From Pseudomonas putida (GTDB taxonomy: Bacteria; Pseudomonadota; Gammaproteobacteria; Pseudomonadales; Pseudomonadaceae): a DNA stretch of 64,000 nucleotides. The stretch covers positions 1,550,001 to 1,614,000 of the forward strand of contig NZ_MINI01000038.1 of the NCBI RefSeq assembly GCF_002906855.1, given 5' to 3'. A program made the translations under genes and the position numbers. Under the pieces are notes generated by a model, which was given only the letters and a program-made list of their open reading frames with translations, did not search any database and was not told where the DNA came from. Each line of letters begins with the position of its first letter. Positions within the stretch are counted from its first letter, which is position 1. Of this stretch, positions 43,328 to 51,595 are shown one piece after another.

Positions 43328-43377
43328 TGGGGCCGTCCCCAGGATGGTCACGCGGTGCGTCGTGAGGTCGTCCTCAC
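43328..43377 (-). ncRNA. Guanidine-II (mini-ykkC) riboswitch
   Basis: On the minus strand two short hairpins lie in tandem. The first is gtgagg-acga-cctcac (43362-43377) and the second tgggg-acgg-cccca (43328-43341). Both loops fit ACGR, the hallmark of guanidine-II RNAs. The ggag ribosome site and ATG of sugE follow within about 25 bases, as in translational guanidine-II switches, where guanidine binding docks the two loops and frees the ribosome site. Confidence 0.92.
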
Positions 43378-43397
43378 AGTGGCCATCAGGGTACACA

Positions 43398-44363
43398 TCA
43401 ATGCCTGGCTGGCTCAACCTCTTCAACTGCGGCCGATGGGGCTTCCATTCGCCGGAACCAGGTCGACAGCAGCGCCCCGGAGATATTGTGCCAGACGCTG
43501 AAAAGCGCGCTCGGCACCGCTGCCAGCGGCGAAAAATGCGCCGCAGCCAGCGCCGCTCCGAGCCCCGAGTTCTGCATCCCCACCTCCAGCGCCAGCGACT
43601 TGCGCTGGGCCAGCGGCAGGTTGCAGAGCCGGCCGGTGAGGTAGCCCAGCAGATAGCCGAAGGTGTTGTGCAGCACCACCACCGCCATGATCAGCAACCC
43701 CGATTCAGCGATCTTGGCCTGGCTGGCCGCCACCACCGCACAGACGATCATCACGATGCTCACTACCGACACCAGCGGCAGCACCTGCACCGCCGTCTGC
43801 GCCCGCGCGCCCAGCAAGCGCTGGGCCAGCACGCCGAGGACGATCGGCAGCATCACCAGTTGCAGGATCGACCAGAACATGTCCATGAAGGACACCGGCA
43901 GCCAAGCCGAAGCCAGGAACCAGATCAGCGCCGGGGTCAGCAGTGGGGCGAGCAGGGTGGTGACCGCAGCGATCGCCACCGCCAGCGCCAGGTCGCCCTT
44001 GGACAGCCAGACCATCACGTTCGACGCCGTGCCGCTCGGGCAGCAGCCGACCAGGATAACGCCCACGGCGATTTCCGCCGGCAGGTGGAACAGCTGGCAC
44101 AGCAGCCAGGCCATGCCCGGCATGATCATGAAGTGCGCCACCACGCCCAGGGCCACACGCCAGGGCTGGCGGGCGAGGGCGGCGAAGTCGTCGAGCTTGA
44201 GGGTCAGGCCCATGCCGAACATCACCAGACCCAGCAGTGGAACGATGGCGACCTTCAGGGCGATGAACCACTGGGGCATCAGGAAGGCCAGCACGGCGAA
44301 CACCAGCACCCACAGGGCGAAGGTGTTGCCGACGAAGCGGCTGAGGGCGGCGAGGGCACGCAT
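43398..44363 (-). CDS. Bile acid:sodium symporter (BASS) family transporter
   Basis: 321 residues, about ten helices (FALWVLVFAVLAFLMPQWF, VALGVVAHFMIMPGMAWLL). The crossover motif CCPSGTASNVMVWLSKGDLA and the later EVGMQNSGLGAALA are conserved in BASS/PanS proteins. PanS of Salmonella moves pantoate precursors; the substrate here is unknown. It lies just upstream of sugE on the same strand, with the guanidine-II RNA between the two. Confidence 0.9.
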   Translation of the reverse strand: MRALAALSRFVGNTFALWVLVFAVLAFLMPQWFIALKVAIVPLLGLVMFGMGLTLKLDDFAALARQPWRVALGVVAHFMIMPGMAWLLCQLFHLPAEIAVGVILVGCCPSGTASNVMVWLSKGDLALAVAIAAVTTLLAPLLTPALIWFLASAWLPVSFMDMFWSILQLVMLPIVLGVLAQRLLGARAQTAVQVLPLVSVVSIVMIVCAVVAASQAKIAESGLLIMAVVVLHNTFGYLLGYLTGRLCNLPLAQRKSLALEVGMQNSGLGAALAAAHFSPLAAVPSALFSVWHNISGALLSTWFRRMEAPSAAVEEVEPARH

Positions 44364-44471
44364 GGGGCAATTCCTTTTCTATTTATAGCTTTATGAATTT
44401 CACTTGTCCCGCGAAAGGGCCGGAACTGGCGACAACCGAACATCAGGCCAGCACCGGCATTTCAAACCGGA

Positions 44472-45392
44472 TCAGACCCCTTGCGGAATCTCTTCGCCAC
44501 CGAGCACTTCGAACAGTGCCGGCAGGAACTCGGCAAAGGTCATCATCATCAGCTGGAAGCTGGCATCGAACTGCTGCGCAGCCTCCTCGCCACCGTCCTG
44601 CTCGGCCTGCTCCTGCAGCAGCTCCTCGAACTTCAGGCGCTTGATCACCATCTTGTCGTCAAGCACGAACGACAGCTTGTCCTGCCAGGCCAGGGCCAGC
44701 TGGGTAACCACCTTGCCGGTGCTCAGGTGCAGCTGGATTTCCTCGCTGGTCAGGTCCTGGCGCTTGCAGCGCACGATGCCGCCGTCTTCTGCGGTGTCGC
44801 GCAGCTCACACTCGTCCAGCACGTAGAAGCCTTCGGCAGCCTGTTGCGACTTGACCCAGTCGGTCATGGTCGCGGTCGGTGCGATCTTCACGGTGACCGG
44901 GCGCACTGGCAGCGAGCCCATCACTTCGCGCAGGGTCGACAGCAGGTCTTCGGCGCGTTTGGCGCTGGCCGAGTTGACCAGGATCATCCCTAAGCGCGGG
45001 GCGATGGCGGCGAAGATCATCGAGCGGCGGATAAACGCGCGCGGCAGGAAAGCCTGGATGATCTCGTCCTTGATCTGGTCGCGCTCCTTTTTATAGACCT
45101 TGCGCATCTGCTCGGTCTCGATCTCTTCGACCTTTTCTTTCACCGCATCGTTGACCACGCTGCTCGGCAGGATGCGTTCCTCCTTACGCGCGGCAACCAG
45201 CAGGAACTCGCCACTGACGTGCACCAGGGGAGCGTCTTCACCCTTGCCGAACGGCGCGATGAAACCGTAGGTGGTCAGCTCCTGGCTGGCGCAGGGGCGG
45301 GCTGGCTTGGTGGCCAGCGCGGCTTCCAGCGCTTCAGGCTCGAACGGTACTTCCTGGGTCAGGCGGTAGGACAGCAGGTTCTTGAACCACAT
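44472..45392 (-). CDS. rdgC: Recombination-associated protein RdgC
   Basis: 306 residues starting MWFKNLLSYRLTQEVPFEPE. RdgC forms a ring-shaped dimer that binds double-stranded DNA without sequence preference and restrains RecA. Family blocks seen: ALATKPARPCASQELTTYGF, GEFLLVAARKEERILPSSVV, and LEECELRDTAED-like text (LDECELRDTAEDGGIVRCKR). Length matches E. coli RdgC (303). ATG at 45392 follows aaggagag. Its upstream side borders the tRNA block. Confidence 0.96.
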   Translation of the reverse strand: MWFKNLLSYRLTQEVPFEPEALEAALATKPARPCASQELTTYGFIAPFGKGEDAPLVHVSGEFLLVAARKEERILPSSVVNDAVKEKVEEIETEQMRKVYKKERDQIKDEIIQAFLPRAFIRRSMIFAAIAPRLGMILVNSASAKRAEDLLSTLREVMGSLPVRPVTVKIAPTATMTDWVKSQQAAEGFYVLDECELRDTAEDGGIVRCKRQDLTSEEIQLHLSTGKVVTQLALAWQDKLSFVLDDKMVIKRLKFEELLQEQAEQDGGEEAAQQFDASFQLMMMTFAEFLPALFEVLGGEEIPQGV

Positions 45393-45559
45393 GGGGGGCA
45401 ATCTCTCCTTAATGCATAAGGCGGGCATTATTCTCCGAGCAGTGCCCGCAGGCCAACCCTGTCAGAGGGCCAGTAGCCGTTTATAAGGGAAGAAAAGCCC
45501 AGGCTGCGCTAGGTCTTTGAAAGGCTTGGAATTTTTTTTGAGAAAAATTAAAAAAGTGC

Positions 45560-45588
45560 TTGCCAGGGTGGCAGGCCCTCCGTAGAAT
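45560..45588 (+). promoter_or_regulatory. Sigma-70 promoter of tRNA unit 1
   Basis: ttgcca at 45560-45565, 17-base spacer, tagaat at 45583-45588. The first tRNA begins 21 bases downstream. Confidence 0.85.
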
Positions 45589-45608
45589 GCGCGCCACACC
45601 GAGACGAA

Positions 45609-45684
45609 GGGTGATTAGCTCAGCCGGGAGAGCATCTGCCTTACAAGCAGAGGGTCGGCGGTTCGATCCCGTCATCACCCACCA
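45609..45684 (+). tRNA. tRNA-Val (TAC), copy 1
   Basis: 76 bases with encoded CCA. Acceptor gggtgat/atcaccc, anticodon TAC in ccttacaag, and T-loop ttcgatc. Identical to the copy at 45945. Confidence 0.97.
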
Positions 45685-45697
45685 CTCGATGTATAGC

Positions 45698-45774
45698 GCA
45701 GCGGTAGTTCAGTCGGTTAGAATACCGGCCTGTCACGCCGGGGGTCGCGGGTTCGAGTCCCGTCCGCTGCGCCA
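45698..45774 (+). tRNA. tRNA-Asp (GTC), copy 1
   Basis: 77 bases with encoded CCA. Acceptor gcagcgg/ccgctgc, anticodon GTC in cctgtcacg. Follows tRNA-Val by 13 bases and shares its promoter. Confidence 0.97.
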
Positions 45775-45815
45775 TATTCCACTTCCAGGGCCCACTGAAC
45801 ACCCGGAAGTATCAA

Positions 45816-45843
45816 AGAAAGCGATCTTAGGGTCGCTTTTTTT
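45816..45843 (+). terminator. Terminator of tRNA unit 1
   Basis: aaagcgatc-ttag-ggtcgcttttttt: stem followed by a T run, after tRNA-Asp copy 1. Confidence 0.85.
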
Positions 45844-45894
45844 GTGCCTGGAATTTGCGATTGAGATTTTTTGCGAAAAAGTTGCATCAATGGC

Positions 45895-45923
45895 TTGCCA
45901 GGCTGCTGGTTCGTCCGTAGAAT
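45895..45923 (+). promoter_or_regulatory. Sigma-70 promoter of tRNA unit 2
   Basis: ttgcca, 17-base spacer, tagaat. Same spacing as unit 1, though most of the spacer bases differ. Confidence 0.85.
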
Positions 45924-45944
45924 GCGCGCCTCACCGAGACGAAT

Positions 45945-46020
45945 GGGTGATTAGCTCAGCCGGGAGAGCATCTGCCTTACAAGCAGAGGGTCGGCGGTTC
46001 GATCCCGTCATCACCCACCA
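45945..46020 (+). tRNA. tRNA-Val (TAC), copy 2
   Basis: 76 bases, identical to copy 1 and shifted by 336 bases. Anticodon TAC; encoded CCA. Confidence 0.97.
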
Positions 46021-46033
46021 CTCGTTGAATAGC

Positions 46034-46110
46034 GCAGCGGTAGTTCAGTCGGTTAGAATACCGGCCTGTCACGCCGGGGGTCGCGGGTTCGAGTCCCGTC
46101 CGCTGCGCCA
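46034..46110 (+). tRNA. tRNA-Asp (GTC), copy 2
   Basis: 77 bases, identical to copy 1. Anticodon GTC; encoded CCA. Confidence 0.97.
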
Positions 46111-46152
46111 TATTCCGCTTCCAGGGCCCACTGAACACCCGGAAGCCACAAA

Positions 46153-46180
46153 GAAAGCGACCTTAGGGTCGCTTTTTTTG
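46153..46180 (+). terminator. Terminator of tRNA unit 2
   Basis: aaagcgacc-ttag-ggtcgcttttttt: same hairpin as unit 1 with a matched stem. It also lies 10 bases from the stop of the convergent map gene. Confidence 0.85.
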
Positions 46181-46189
46181 TTTCTGCTC

Positions 46190-46966
46190 TTACTGGCTGC
46201 GCTCTTCTTCGCGCAACGTCAGCACCTCGACCCCATCCTCGGTCACCGCTAACGTGTGCTCCCACTGTGCCGACAGGCAGTGGTCCCGGGTAATCACCGT
46301 CCAGCCATCCTTCAGCGTCCGCGTCCCGCGCCCGCCCTGGTTGATCATCGGTTCGATGGTGAACACCATCCCTGGCTGCAACTTCATGCCCATGCCGCGC
46401 TGGCCGAAATGCAGCACTTCGGGCCCTTCATGCATCTGCTGGCCGATGCCATGGCCGCAGTACTCGCGTACCACGCTGTAGCCGGCCGTTTCGGCATGGG
46501 CCTGGATGGCATGGCCGATGTCACCCAGCGTCGCCCCGGGGCGTACCTGTTCGATGCCTTTCCACAGCGCATCGTAGGTGGTGTCGACCAATCGCCGGGC
46601 GTCTTCGCTGATTGCTCCGATGCTGTACATCTTTGACGAGTCGGCAATGTAGCCGCCCTGTTCGAGGGTAATGTCGACGTTGATGATCGAGCCTTCCTTC
46701 AGCACTTCATCGACCTTGGGGATGCCGTGGCAAACTACATGGTCCACCGAAGTATTGAGCGAGTAGGGGAAGCCGTACTGGCCCTTGCTGGCCGGGCGGG
46801 CCTTGAGGGTATCGACGATGAAGGCCTCGGCGCGGTCGTTGATCTGCATCGTAGTCACGCCGGGGCGGATGAAGCTGTCGAGTTCGGCGAACACCTGGGC
46901 CAACAGCCGGCCGGCGTTGCGCATCAGTTCGAGTTGGGCGGGGGTCTTGAGGATCACCTTGGACAT
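46190..46966 (-). CDS. map: Type I methionine aminopeptidase
   Basis: 258 residues, removing the N-terminal Met from nascent proteins. Metal ligands are in place: Asp and Asp in IINVDITLEQGGYIADSSKM, His in YCGHGIGQQMHEGPEVLHFG, Glu in VFTIEPMINQGG and Glu in QWEHTLAVTEDG. The active-site His is in DHVVCHGIP. This is a stand-alone map, not in the rpsB/tsf neighbourhood, so it is probably a second isoform in the genome. It ends beside the terminator of tRNA unit 2. Confidence 0.95.
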   Translation of the reverse strand: MSKVILKTPAQLELMRNAGRLLAQVFAELDSFIRPGVTTMQINDRAEAFIVDTLKARPASKGQYGFPYSLNTSVDHVVCHGIPKVDEVLKEGSIINVDITLEQGGYIADSSKMYSIGAISEDARRLVDTTYDALWKGIEQVRPGATLGDIGHAIQAHAETAGYSVVREYCGHGIGQQMHEGPEVLHFGQRGMGMKLQPGMVFTIEPMINQGGRGTRTLKDGWTVITRDHCLSAQWEHTLAVTEDGVEVLTLREEERSQ

Positions 46967-47048
46967 GGAATGCGGGCTGTAGCTCTTGCTGGAAATTGCC
47001 CCAGCATAGCGCCATGGGTCAATCGCTTGCCACCGTATGGTGCGATGC

Positions 47049-47157
47049 CTGTGCCGGCCTCTTTGCGGGGCAAGCCCGCTCCTGCAGGATATCCGTGCGC
47101 TCGGAGCCTCTCGATTCCTGTAGGAGCGGGCTTGCCACGCGAAAGGGCCGGCACAGC
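47049..47157. repeat. Inverted pair of REP elements
   Basis: cctgtgccggcctctttgcg...cctgcagg (47049-47087) facing cctgtaggagcgggcttgcc...ggcacagc (47117-47157), between map and the nasA leader. Both arms have a few differences from the 38.8-kb pair. Confidence 0.88.
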
Positions 47158-47189
47158 TGGCCCACTAATTGCTGAATGACCACCATCCA

Positions 47190-47280
47190 GGGCTATCAAC
47201 GTCGACAGCCCAAACAACTCACGACAAAGGCGCCGTGTTGCCCCGCTTGCCATGCAAGCCCGGGCAGCCGGCGCTTTTTT
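47190..47280 (+). promoter_or_regulatory. ANTAR-type antiterminator leader of nasA
   Basis: P1 hairpin gggctatc-aacgtc-gacagccc (47190-47211) and P2 cacgac-aaaggc-gccgtg (47220-47237), each with one A.C mismatch. Both hexaloops have A at position 1 and G at position 4, the pattern bound by ANTAR proteins such as NasR/NasT. The 3' arm of P2 overlaps the 5' arm of an intrinsic terminator (gcgccg...cggcgc plus six T, 47230-47280), so P2 and terminator exclude each other. Confidence 0.85.
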
Positions 47281-47305
47281 GCGTTCCTGAAAGGGGAGAT
47301 CGCCC

Positions 47306-50300
47306 ATGACCACCCGCGAAGTACGCAGCGTCTGCCCCTACTGTGGCGTCGGTTGCGGCATTGTCATGAGCGTTGCCGACGGTAAGGTCAGCAAGATCAG
47401 CGGCGACAAGCAGCACCCGAGCAACTTCGGCCGCCTGTGCACCAAAGGCCTCACCGCCCACCTGCCACTGACCGCCGCCGGGCGCATGGAGGACGCTTAC
47501 GTGCGCCAGCAACGCAGTCAGCAGCCGGCGCGCAGCAGCATGGACCAGGCCATTGCCCAGGCCGGCCAGCGCTTGCGCGGCATCATCGACCAGCACGGCG
47601 CGGACGCCGTGGCGCTGTATGTGTCCGGGCAGATGTCGCTGGAAGCCCAGTACCTGGCCAACAAACTGGCCAAGGGCTTTATCCGCACCCGGCATATCGA
47701 GTCCAACTCGCGGCTGTGCATGGCCAGTGCCGGCAGTGGCTACAAGCTGTCACTGGGCGCCGACGGCCCGCCCGGCAGCTACCAGGATTTCGACCGCGCC
47801 GAGGTGTTTCTGGTGATCGGCGCAAACATGGCCGACTGCCACCCGATCCTGTTCCTGCGCCTGCTCGACCGGGTCAAGGTCGGCGCCAAGCTGATCGTCG
47901 TCGACCCACGGCGCACTGCCACGGCCGACAAAGCCGACCTGTTCCTGCAGGTGCGCCCCGGCAGTGACATGGCCTTGCTCAACGGCCTGCTGCACCTGCT
48001 GCAGCATAACGGCCACACCGACCCCGCGTTCATCGCCCGTCACACCGAAGGCTGGGACGAGCTGGCGGCCTTTCTCGACGATTACACCCCGGAGCGCGTG
48101 GCCGCCATTACCGGCCTGCGTGAAGCCGACATCCGCCAGGCAGCAGAATGGATCGGCACTGCCGGGGAGTGGATGAGCTGCTGGACCATGGGCCTCAACC
48201 AGAGCGTCCACGGTACCTGGCACAGCAACGCCCTGTGCAACCTGCACCTGGCCACCGGCGCTATCTGCCGTCCCGGCAGCGGGCCGTTTTCGCTGACCGG
48301 CCAGCCCAATGCCATGGGCGGCCGCGAGATGGGCTACATGGGCCCCGGCCTGCCGGGCCAGCGTTCAGCGCTGGTGGCGGCGGACCGCGCCTTCGTCGAG
48401 GAGCAATGGCGCCTGCAACCGGGCAGCCTGCGCAGCGAGGGCGGCGAGGGTACGATCGCGTTGTTCGAGCAGATGAAGGCGGGCGAGGTAAAAGCCTGCT
48501 GGGTGATCTGCAGCAACCCGGTGGCCAGCGTTGCCGACCGCCAACAAGTGATCGACGGCCTGCGCCAGGCCGATCTGGTGATCACCCAGGACGCCTTCCT
48601 CGACACCGAGACCAACCGCTACGCCGACATCCTCCTGCCTGCCGCGCTGTGGGCCGAAGGCGAGGGCGTGATGATCAATAGCGAACGCAACCTGACGCTG
48701 ATGCCACCTGCGGTCCAGGCCCCGGGCCAGAGCCTGGCGGACTGGCAGATCATTGCCCGGGTCGCCTGCGCCATGGGCTTCACCGAGGCCTTCGATTACC
48801 CCAACGCCGAGGCGGTGTACGACGAGATTCGGCGTTTCTGGAACCCGGCGACCGGCTACGACCTGCGTGGCGTCGGTTATGAACAATTGCGCCACGGTCC
48901 ACGGCAATGGCCCTGCGCGCCGGGTCGCGAAGATGACCGCAGCCCACTGCGTTATCTGAACGACGGCAGCAGCCAGCCACTGTTGCACGATGCCGAGGGC
49001 AATGCACCTGCCCTGGCATTCCCCACCACCAGCGGCAAGGCGCGCTTCTTCGCTCGGCCCTGGCTGCCAGCCCCCGAACTGCCAGACGCCGACTACCCGC
49101 TGGTGCTCAACACCGGCCGCGTGCAGCACCAGTGGCACACCCTGACCAAGACCGGCAAGGTTCCGGCGCTGAACAAGCTGGAGCCTGGGCCCTTCGTTGA
49201 AGTCCACCCTGATGATGCTGCCCGCCTGGGCATCGCCGACAAGGACCAGGTTGCCATCCGCTCACGTCGCGGTCAGGCCATATTGCCAGCGCGCATCAGC
49301 GATCGGGTCATGCCCGGCAACTGCTTTGCGCCGTTCCATTGGAATGACCTGATCGGCGAGCAGCTGGCGATCAATGCCGTCACCTGCGCTGCAGTCGACC
49401 CGCTGTCGCTGCAGCCGACGTTCAAACATTGCGCGGTGGCGCTGGAACGGGTTGCTGGCGAGCGCATCGATGCCCTCGAACTGAACACTGCCATCCCGGA
49501 GCTTGCCCGCATGCCGACCGCGTCCCTGTCCCGCCTGCTTGGCCTGGACACCCTGCCAGCTCCGGTGCTGGCGGATGACGAGCGTCATTACCTGCAGGGC
49601 TTCCTGCTCGGCCTCGACCAGGTGCGTGCCGAGGGCGTGCCCAGCCTGCCAGCCAGCGCGCCATTGGCTGCTTCGCGGCGGCTGTTCGTCGATGGTTTGC
49701 TGGCAGGTTTGTTTGCGCAACCAGCCGCCACCCCGGCCATCGCCGCGCCGCGCCACCAGGTGCTGTGGGCTTCGCAGACGGGCAATGGCGAGGCGCTTGC
49801 CGAGCGTTGCGCCGAGCGCCTGCGCAGCGCGGGTCTGGAGGTACAGGTCAGCTGCATGGAGGCGGTCAGCCCCAGCCAGTTGCAAGGCGCCGCCAGTGTG
49901 GTGCTGATCACCAGCACCTTCGGTGACGGTGACGCGCCTGACAGCGCCACGGCATTCTGGCAGGCGCTGCAGGGTGAGCAAGGCGCCTGCTGCGCGGAGC
50001 TGCCATACGCCGTGCTGGCCCTGGGTGACTCCAGTTACGACCAGTTCTGTGGCTTTGGCCGCAAGCTCGACCAGCGTCTGGCCGAACTGGGCGGGCGCCG
50101 CTTGCTGCAGCGAGTCGATTGTGAACCGGATTTTGACGAGGCATTCACCGGTTGGCTCGAAGCCTTGCTGCCCGTACTTGGCAGCACGGGGGCATCAGCA
50201 CCCGTCAGTGCGCCATCGTCTGTCGCTCGTTACAGCAAGCAGCAGCCGTGGTCGGCCCCACTGCTTGCCAATCAACTGCTCAATGGCCCGGGTGCGCGCA

Positions 50301-51316
50301 AGGAAACCCGCCAGCTGGTGTTCGACCTTTCCGGCAGCGGCTTCAGCTATGCCGCCGGTGATGCCTTGGGCGTATGGCCGCGCAATTGCCCGACGCTGGT
50401 CGAGGAATTGCTGGCGCTGATGCACCTCGATGGCCAGGCGTCGGTGGAATTGAAAGGGCAGCCGGCGATGCCACTGGCCGAGGCCCTGGAAAGCCATCTG
50501 GAAATCGCCAAGGTTACCCCGCAGCAACTGCAGGTGTTCAGTACGCATGCCGCCGACCTGCAGCGCCTGCTGCAACCCGAGTGCAAGGCCGAACTGCAGG
50601 ACTGGCTGTGGGGCCGGCAGTTGGTCGACGTGCTGCGGGCGTTCCCTCAGCAGTTGCCGCTGGCCACTTGGCTCGATCTGCTCAAGCCGCTGCAGCCGCG
50701 GCTGTATTCGATCAGCTCAAGTCCATTGGCTCATCCGGACCAGGTACACCTGACCGTCTCTACGGTGCGCTATGGCGAGCGCAAAGGCGTGTGCTCCACC
50801 TTCCTCGCCGATCGGGCGAAATCACTGAAGGTGGCGATCTTCCCGCAGGTATCGAAGCACTTTCGTCTGCCCGAGGACGACACGGTGGCAGTGATCATGG
50901 TCGGCCCCGGCACCGGTATCGCGCCGTTCCTTGCCTTCCTCGAAGAACGTGAGGCACAGGGTGCCAAAGGGGGTAACTGGCTGTTCTTCGGCGAACAGTA
51001 TGCGGCCACGGATTTCTACTATCAGGAACAGCTTCAGGCCTGGCAGGCGAGCGGGCATCTGCGCCTGGACACGGCGTTCTCGCGGGACCAGGCCGAGAAG
51101 ATCTATGTACAGCAGCGCATGGTCGAACAGGGGGCGCAGTTGTGGCAGTGGTTGGAGGCGGGGGCGTACTTCTATGTGTGTGGTGATGCGCAGCGCATGG
51201 CCAAGGATGTGGATGCGGCGTTGCGTGAGGTCATAGCCGTGCACGGAGGCGTGGATGCCGATGCCTATGTCGAAGCGTTGAGCAAGGCCAAGCGGTACCG
51301 GCGTGATGTGTATTGA
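47306..51316 (+). CDS. nasA: Assimilatory nitrate reductase fused to CysJ-like flavoprotein reductase
   Basis: 1336 residues. The N-terminal ~890 are a molybdopterin nitrate reductase with a [4Fe-4S] motif (CPYCGVGCGIVM...GRLCTKG) and a molybdopterin dinucleotide-binding C-terminal part (YPLVLNTGRVQHQWHTLTKT). The C-terminal ~530 are a diflavin reductase: flavodoxin WASQTGNGEALAERCAERLR, FAD site PRLYSISSSPLAHPDQ, and NADPH site MVGPGTGIAPFLAFLEERE ending SKAKRYRRDVY. So electrons pass NADPH-FAD-FMN-Fe/S-Mo within one chain to reduce nitrate to nitrite. It is controlled by the ANTAR leader upstream. Confidence 0.93.
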   Translation: MTTREVRSVCPYCGVGCGIVMSVADGKVSKISGDKQHPSNFGRLCTKGLTAHLPLTAAGRMEDAYVRQQRSQQPARSSMDQAIAQAGQRLRGIIDQHGADAVALYVSGQMSLEAQYLANKLAKGFIRTRHIESNSRLCMASAGSGYKLSLGADGPPGSYQDFDRAEVFLVIGANMADCHPILFLRLLDRVKVGAKLIVVDPRRTATADKADLFLQVRPGSDMALLNGLLHLLQHNGHTDPAFIARHTEGWDELAAFLDDYTPERVAAITGLREADIRQAAEWIGTAGEWMSCWTMGLNQSVHGTWHSNALCNLHLATGAICRPGSGPFSLTGQPNAMGGREMGYMGPGLPGQRSALVAADRAFVEEQWRLQPGSLRSEGGEGTIALFEQMKAGEVKACWVICSNPVASVADRQQVIDGLRQADLVITQDAFLDTETNRYADILLPAALWAEGEGVMINSERNLTLMPPAVQAPGQSLADWQIIARVACAMGFTEAFDYPNAEAVYDEIRRFWNPATGYDLRGVGYEQLRHGPRQWPCAPGREDDRSPLRYLNDGSSQPLLHDAEGNAPALAFPTTSGKARFFARPWLPAPELPDADYPLVLNTGRVQHQWHTLTKTGKVPALNKLEPGPFVEVHPDDAARLGIADKDQVAIRSRRGQAILPARISDRVMPGNCFAPFHWNDLIGEQLAINAVTCAAVDPLSLQPTFKHCAVALERVAGERIDALELNTAIPELARMPTASLSRLLGLDTLPAPVLADDERHYLQGFLLGLDQVRAEGVPSLPASAPLAASRRLFVDGLLAGLFAQPAATPAIAAPRHQVLWASQTGNGEALAERCAERLRSAGLEVQVSCMEAVSPSQLQGAASVVLITSTFGDGDAPDSATAFWQALQGEQGACCAELPYAVLALGDSSYDQFCGFGRKLDQRLAELGGRRLLQRVDCEPDFDEAFTGWLEALLPVLGSTGASAPVSAPSSVARYSKQQPWSAPLLANQLLNGPGARKETRQLVFDLSGSGFSYAAGDALGVWPRNCPTLVEELLALMHLDGQASVELKGQPAMPLAEALESHLEIAKVTPQQLQVFSTHAADLQRLLQPECKAELQDWLWGRQLVDVLRAFPQQLPLATWLDLLKPLQPRLYSISSSPLAHPDQVHLTVSTVRYGERKGVCSTFLADRAKSLKVAIFPQVSKHFRLPEDDTVAVIMVGPGTGIAPFLAFLEEREAQGAKGGNWLFFGEQYAATDFYYQEQLQAWQASGHLRLDTAFSRDQAEKIYVQQRMVEQGAQLWQWLEAGAYFYVCGDAQRMAKDVDAALREVIAVHGGVDADAYVEALSKAKRYRRDVY

Positions 51317-51361
51317 TGTGCTCCAGGATGGGGAGTGTTGCACTTTAAATGTGCGTTGGCA

Positions 51362-51442
51362 GTGCCGGCCCTTTCGCGGGACAAGCCCGCTCCTACAGGT
51401 AATTTGTAGGGCGGGCTTGTCCCGCGAAAGGGCCGGCACAGG
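51362..51442. repeat. Inverted pair of REP elements
   Basis: gtgccggccctttcgcggga...cctacagg facing tgtagggcgggcttgtcccg...ccggcacagg, with only about 5 bases between, in the gap after nasA. Long stem, no T-tract. Confidence 0.88.
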
Positions 51443-51493
51443 AAAACACTATTGGCACGGTCTCTGCTTTACCTCTAGTACAACAAAGCCCAC

Positions 51494-51579
51494 TGATCAA
51501 CGGCGATCAACCTGGGCCACCCACCGTGATGAATACAGGCAAAGGCGCCTGGAGCTTCGGCTCCAGGCGCTTTTTTTTT
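51494..51579 (+). promoter_or_regulatory. ANTAR-type antiterminator leader of nirB
   Basis: P1 tgatc-aacggc-gatca (51494-51509) and P2 caggc-aaaggc-gcctg (51536-51551), both perfect 5-bp stems with A1/G4 hexaloops. The P2 3' arm gcctg is part of the 5' arm of the terminator gcgcctggagc-ttcg-gctccaggcgc plus nine T (51545-51579), which lies 17 bases before the nirB ATG. Same loop sequences as the nasA leader (aac-g, aaaggc). Confidence 0.9.
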
Positions 51580-51595
51580 GATCGAGGATCGGCTT

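Noticed and set aside
44404..44430. Fragment tgtcccgcgaaagggccgg resembling a REP head
   Set aside because: No inverted partner and no 'gctcctacagg' tail; too short to call as an element.
45560..46252. Open frame running through both tRNA units
   Set aside because: Translates tRNA genes and repeats itself exactly with the duplication; an artefact of the RNA genes.
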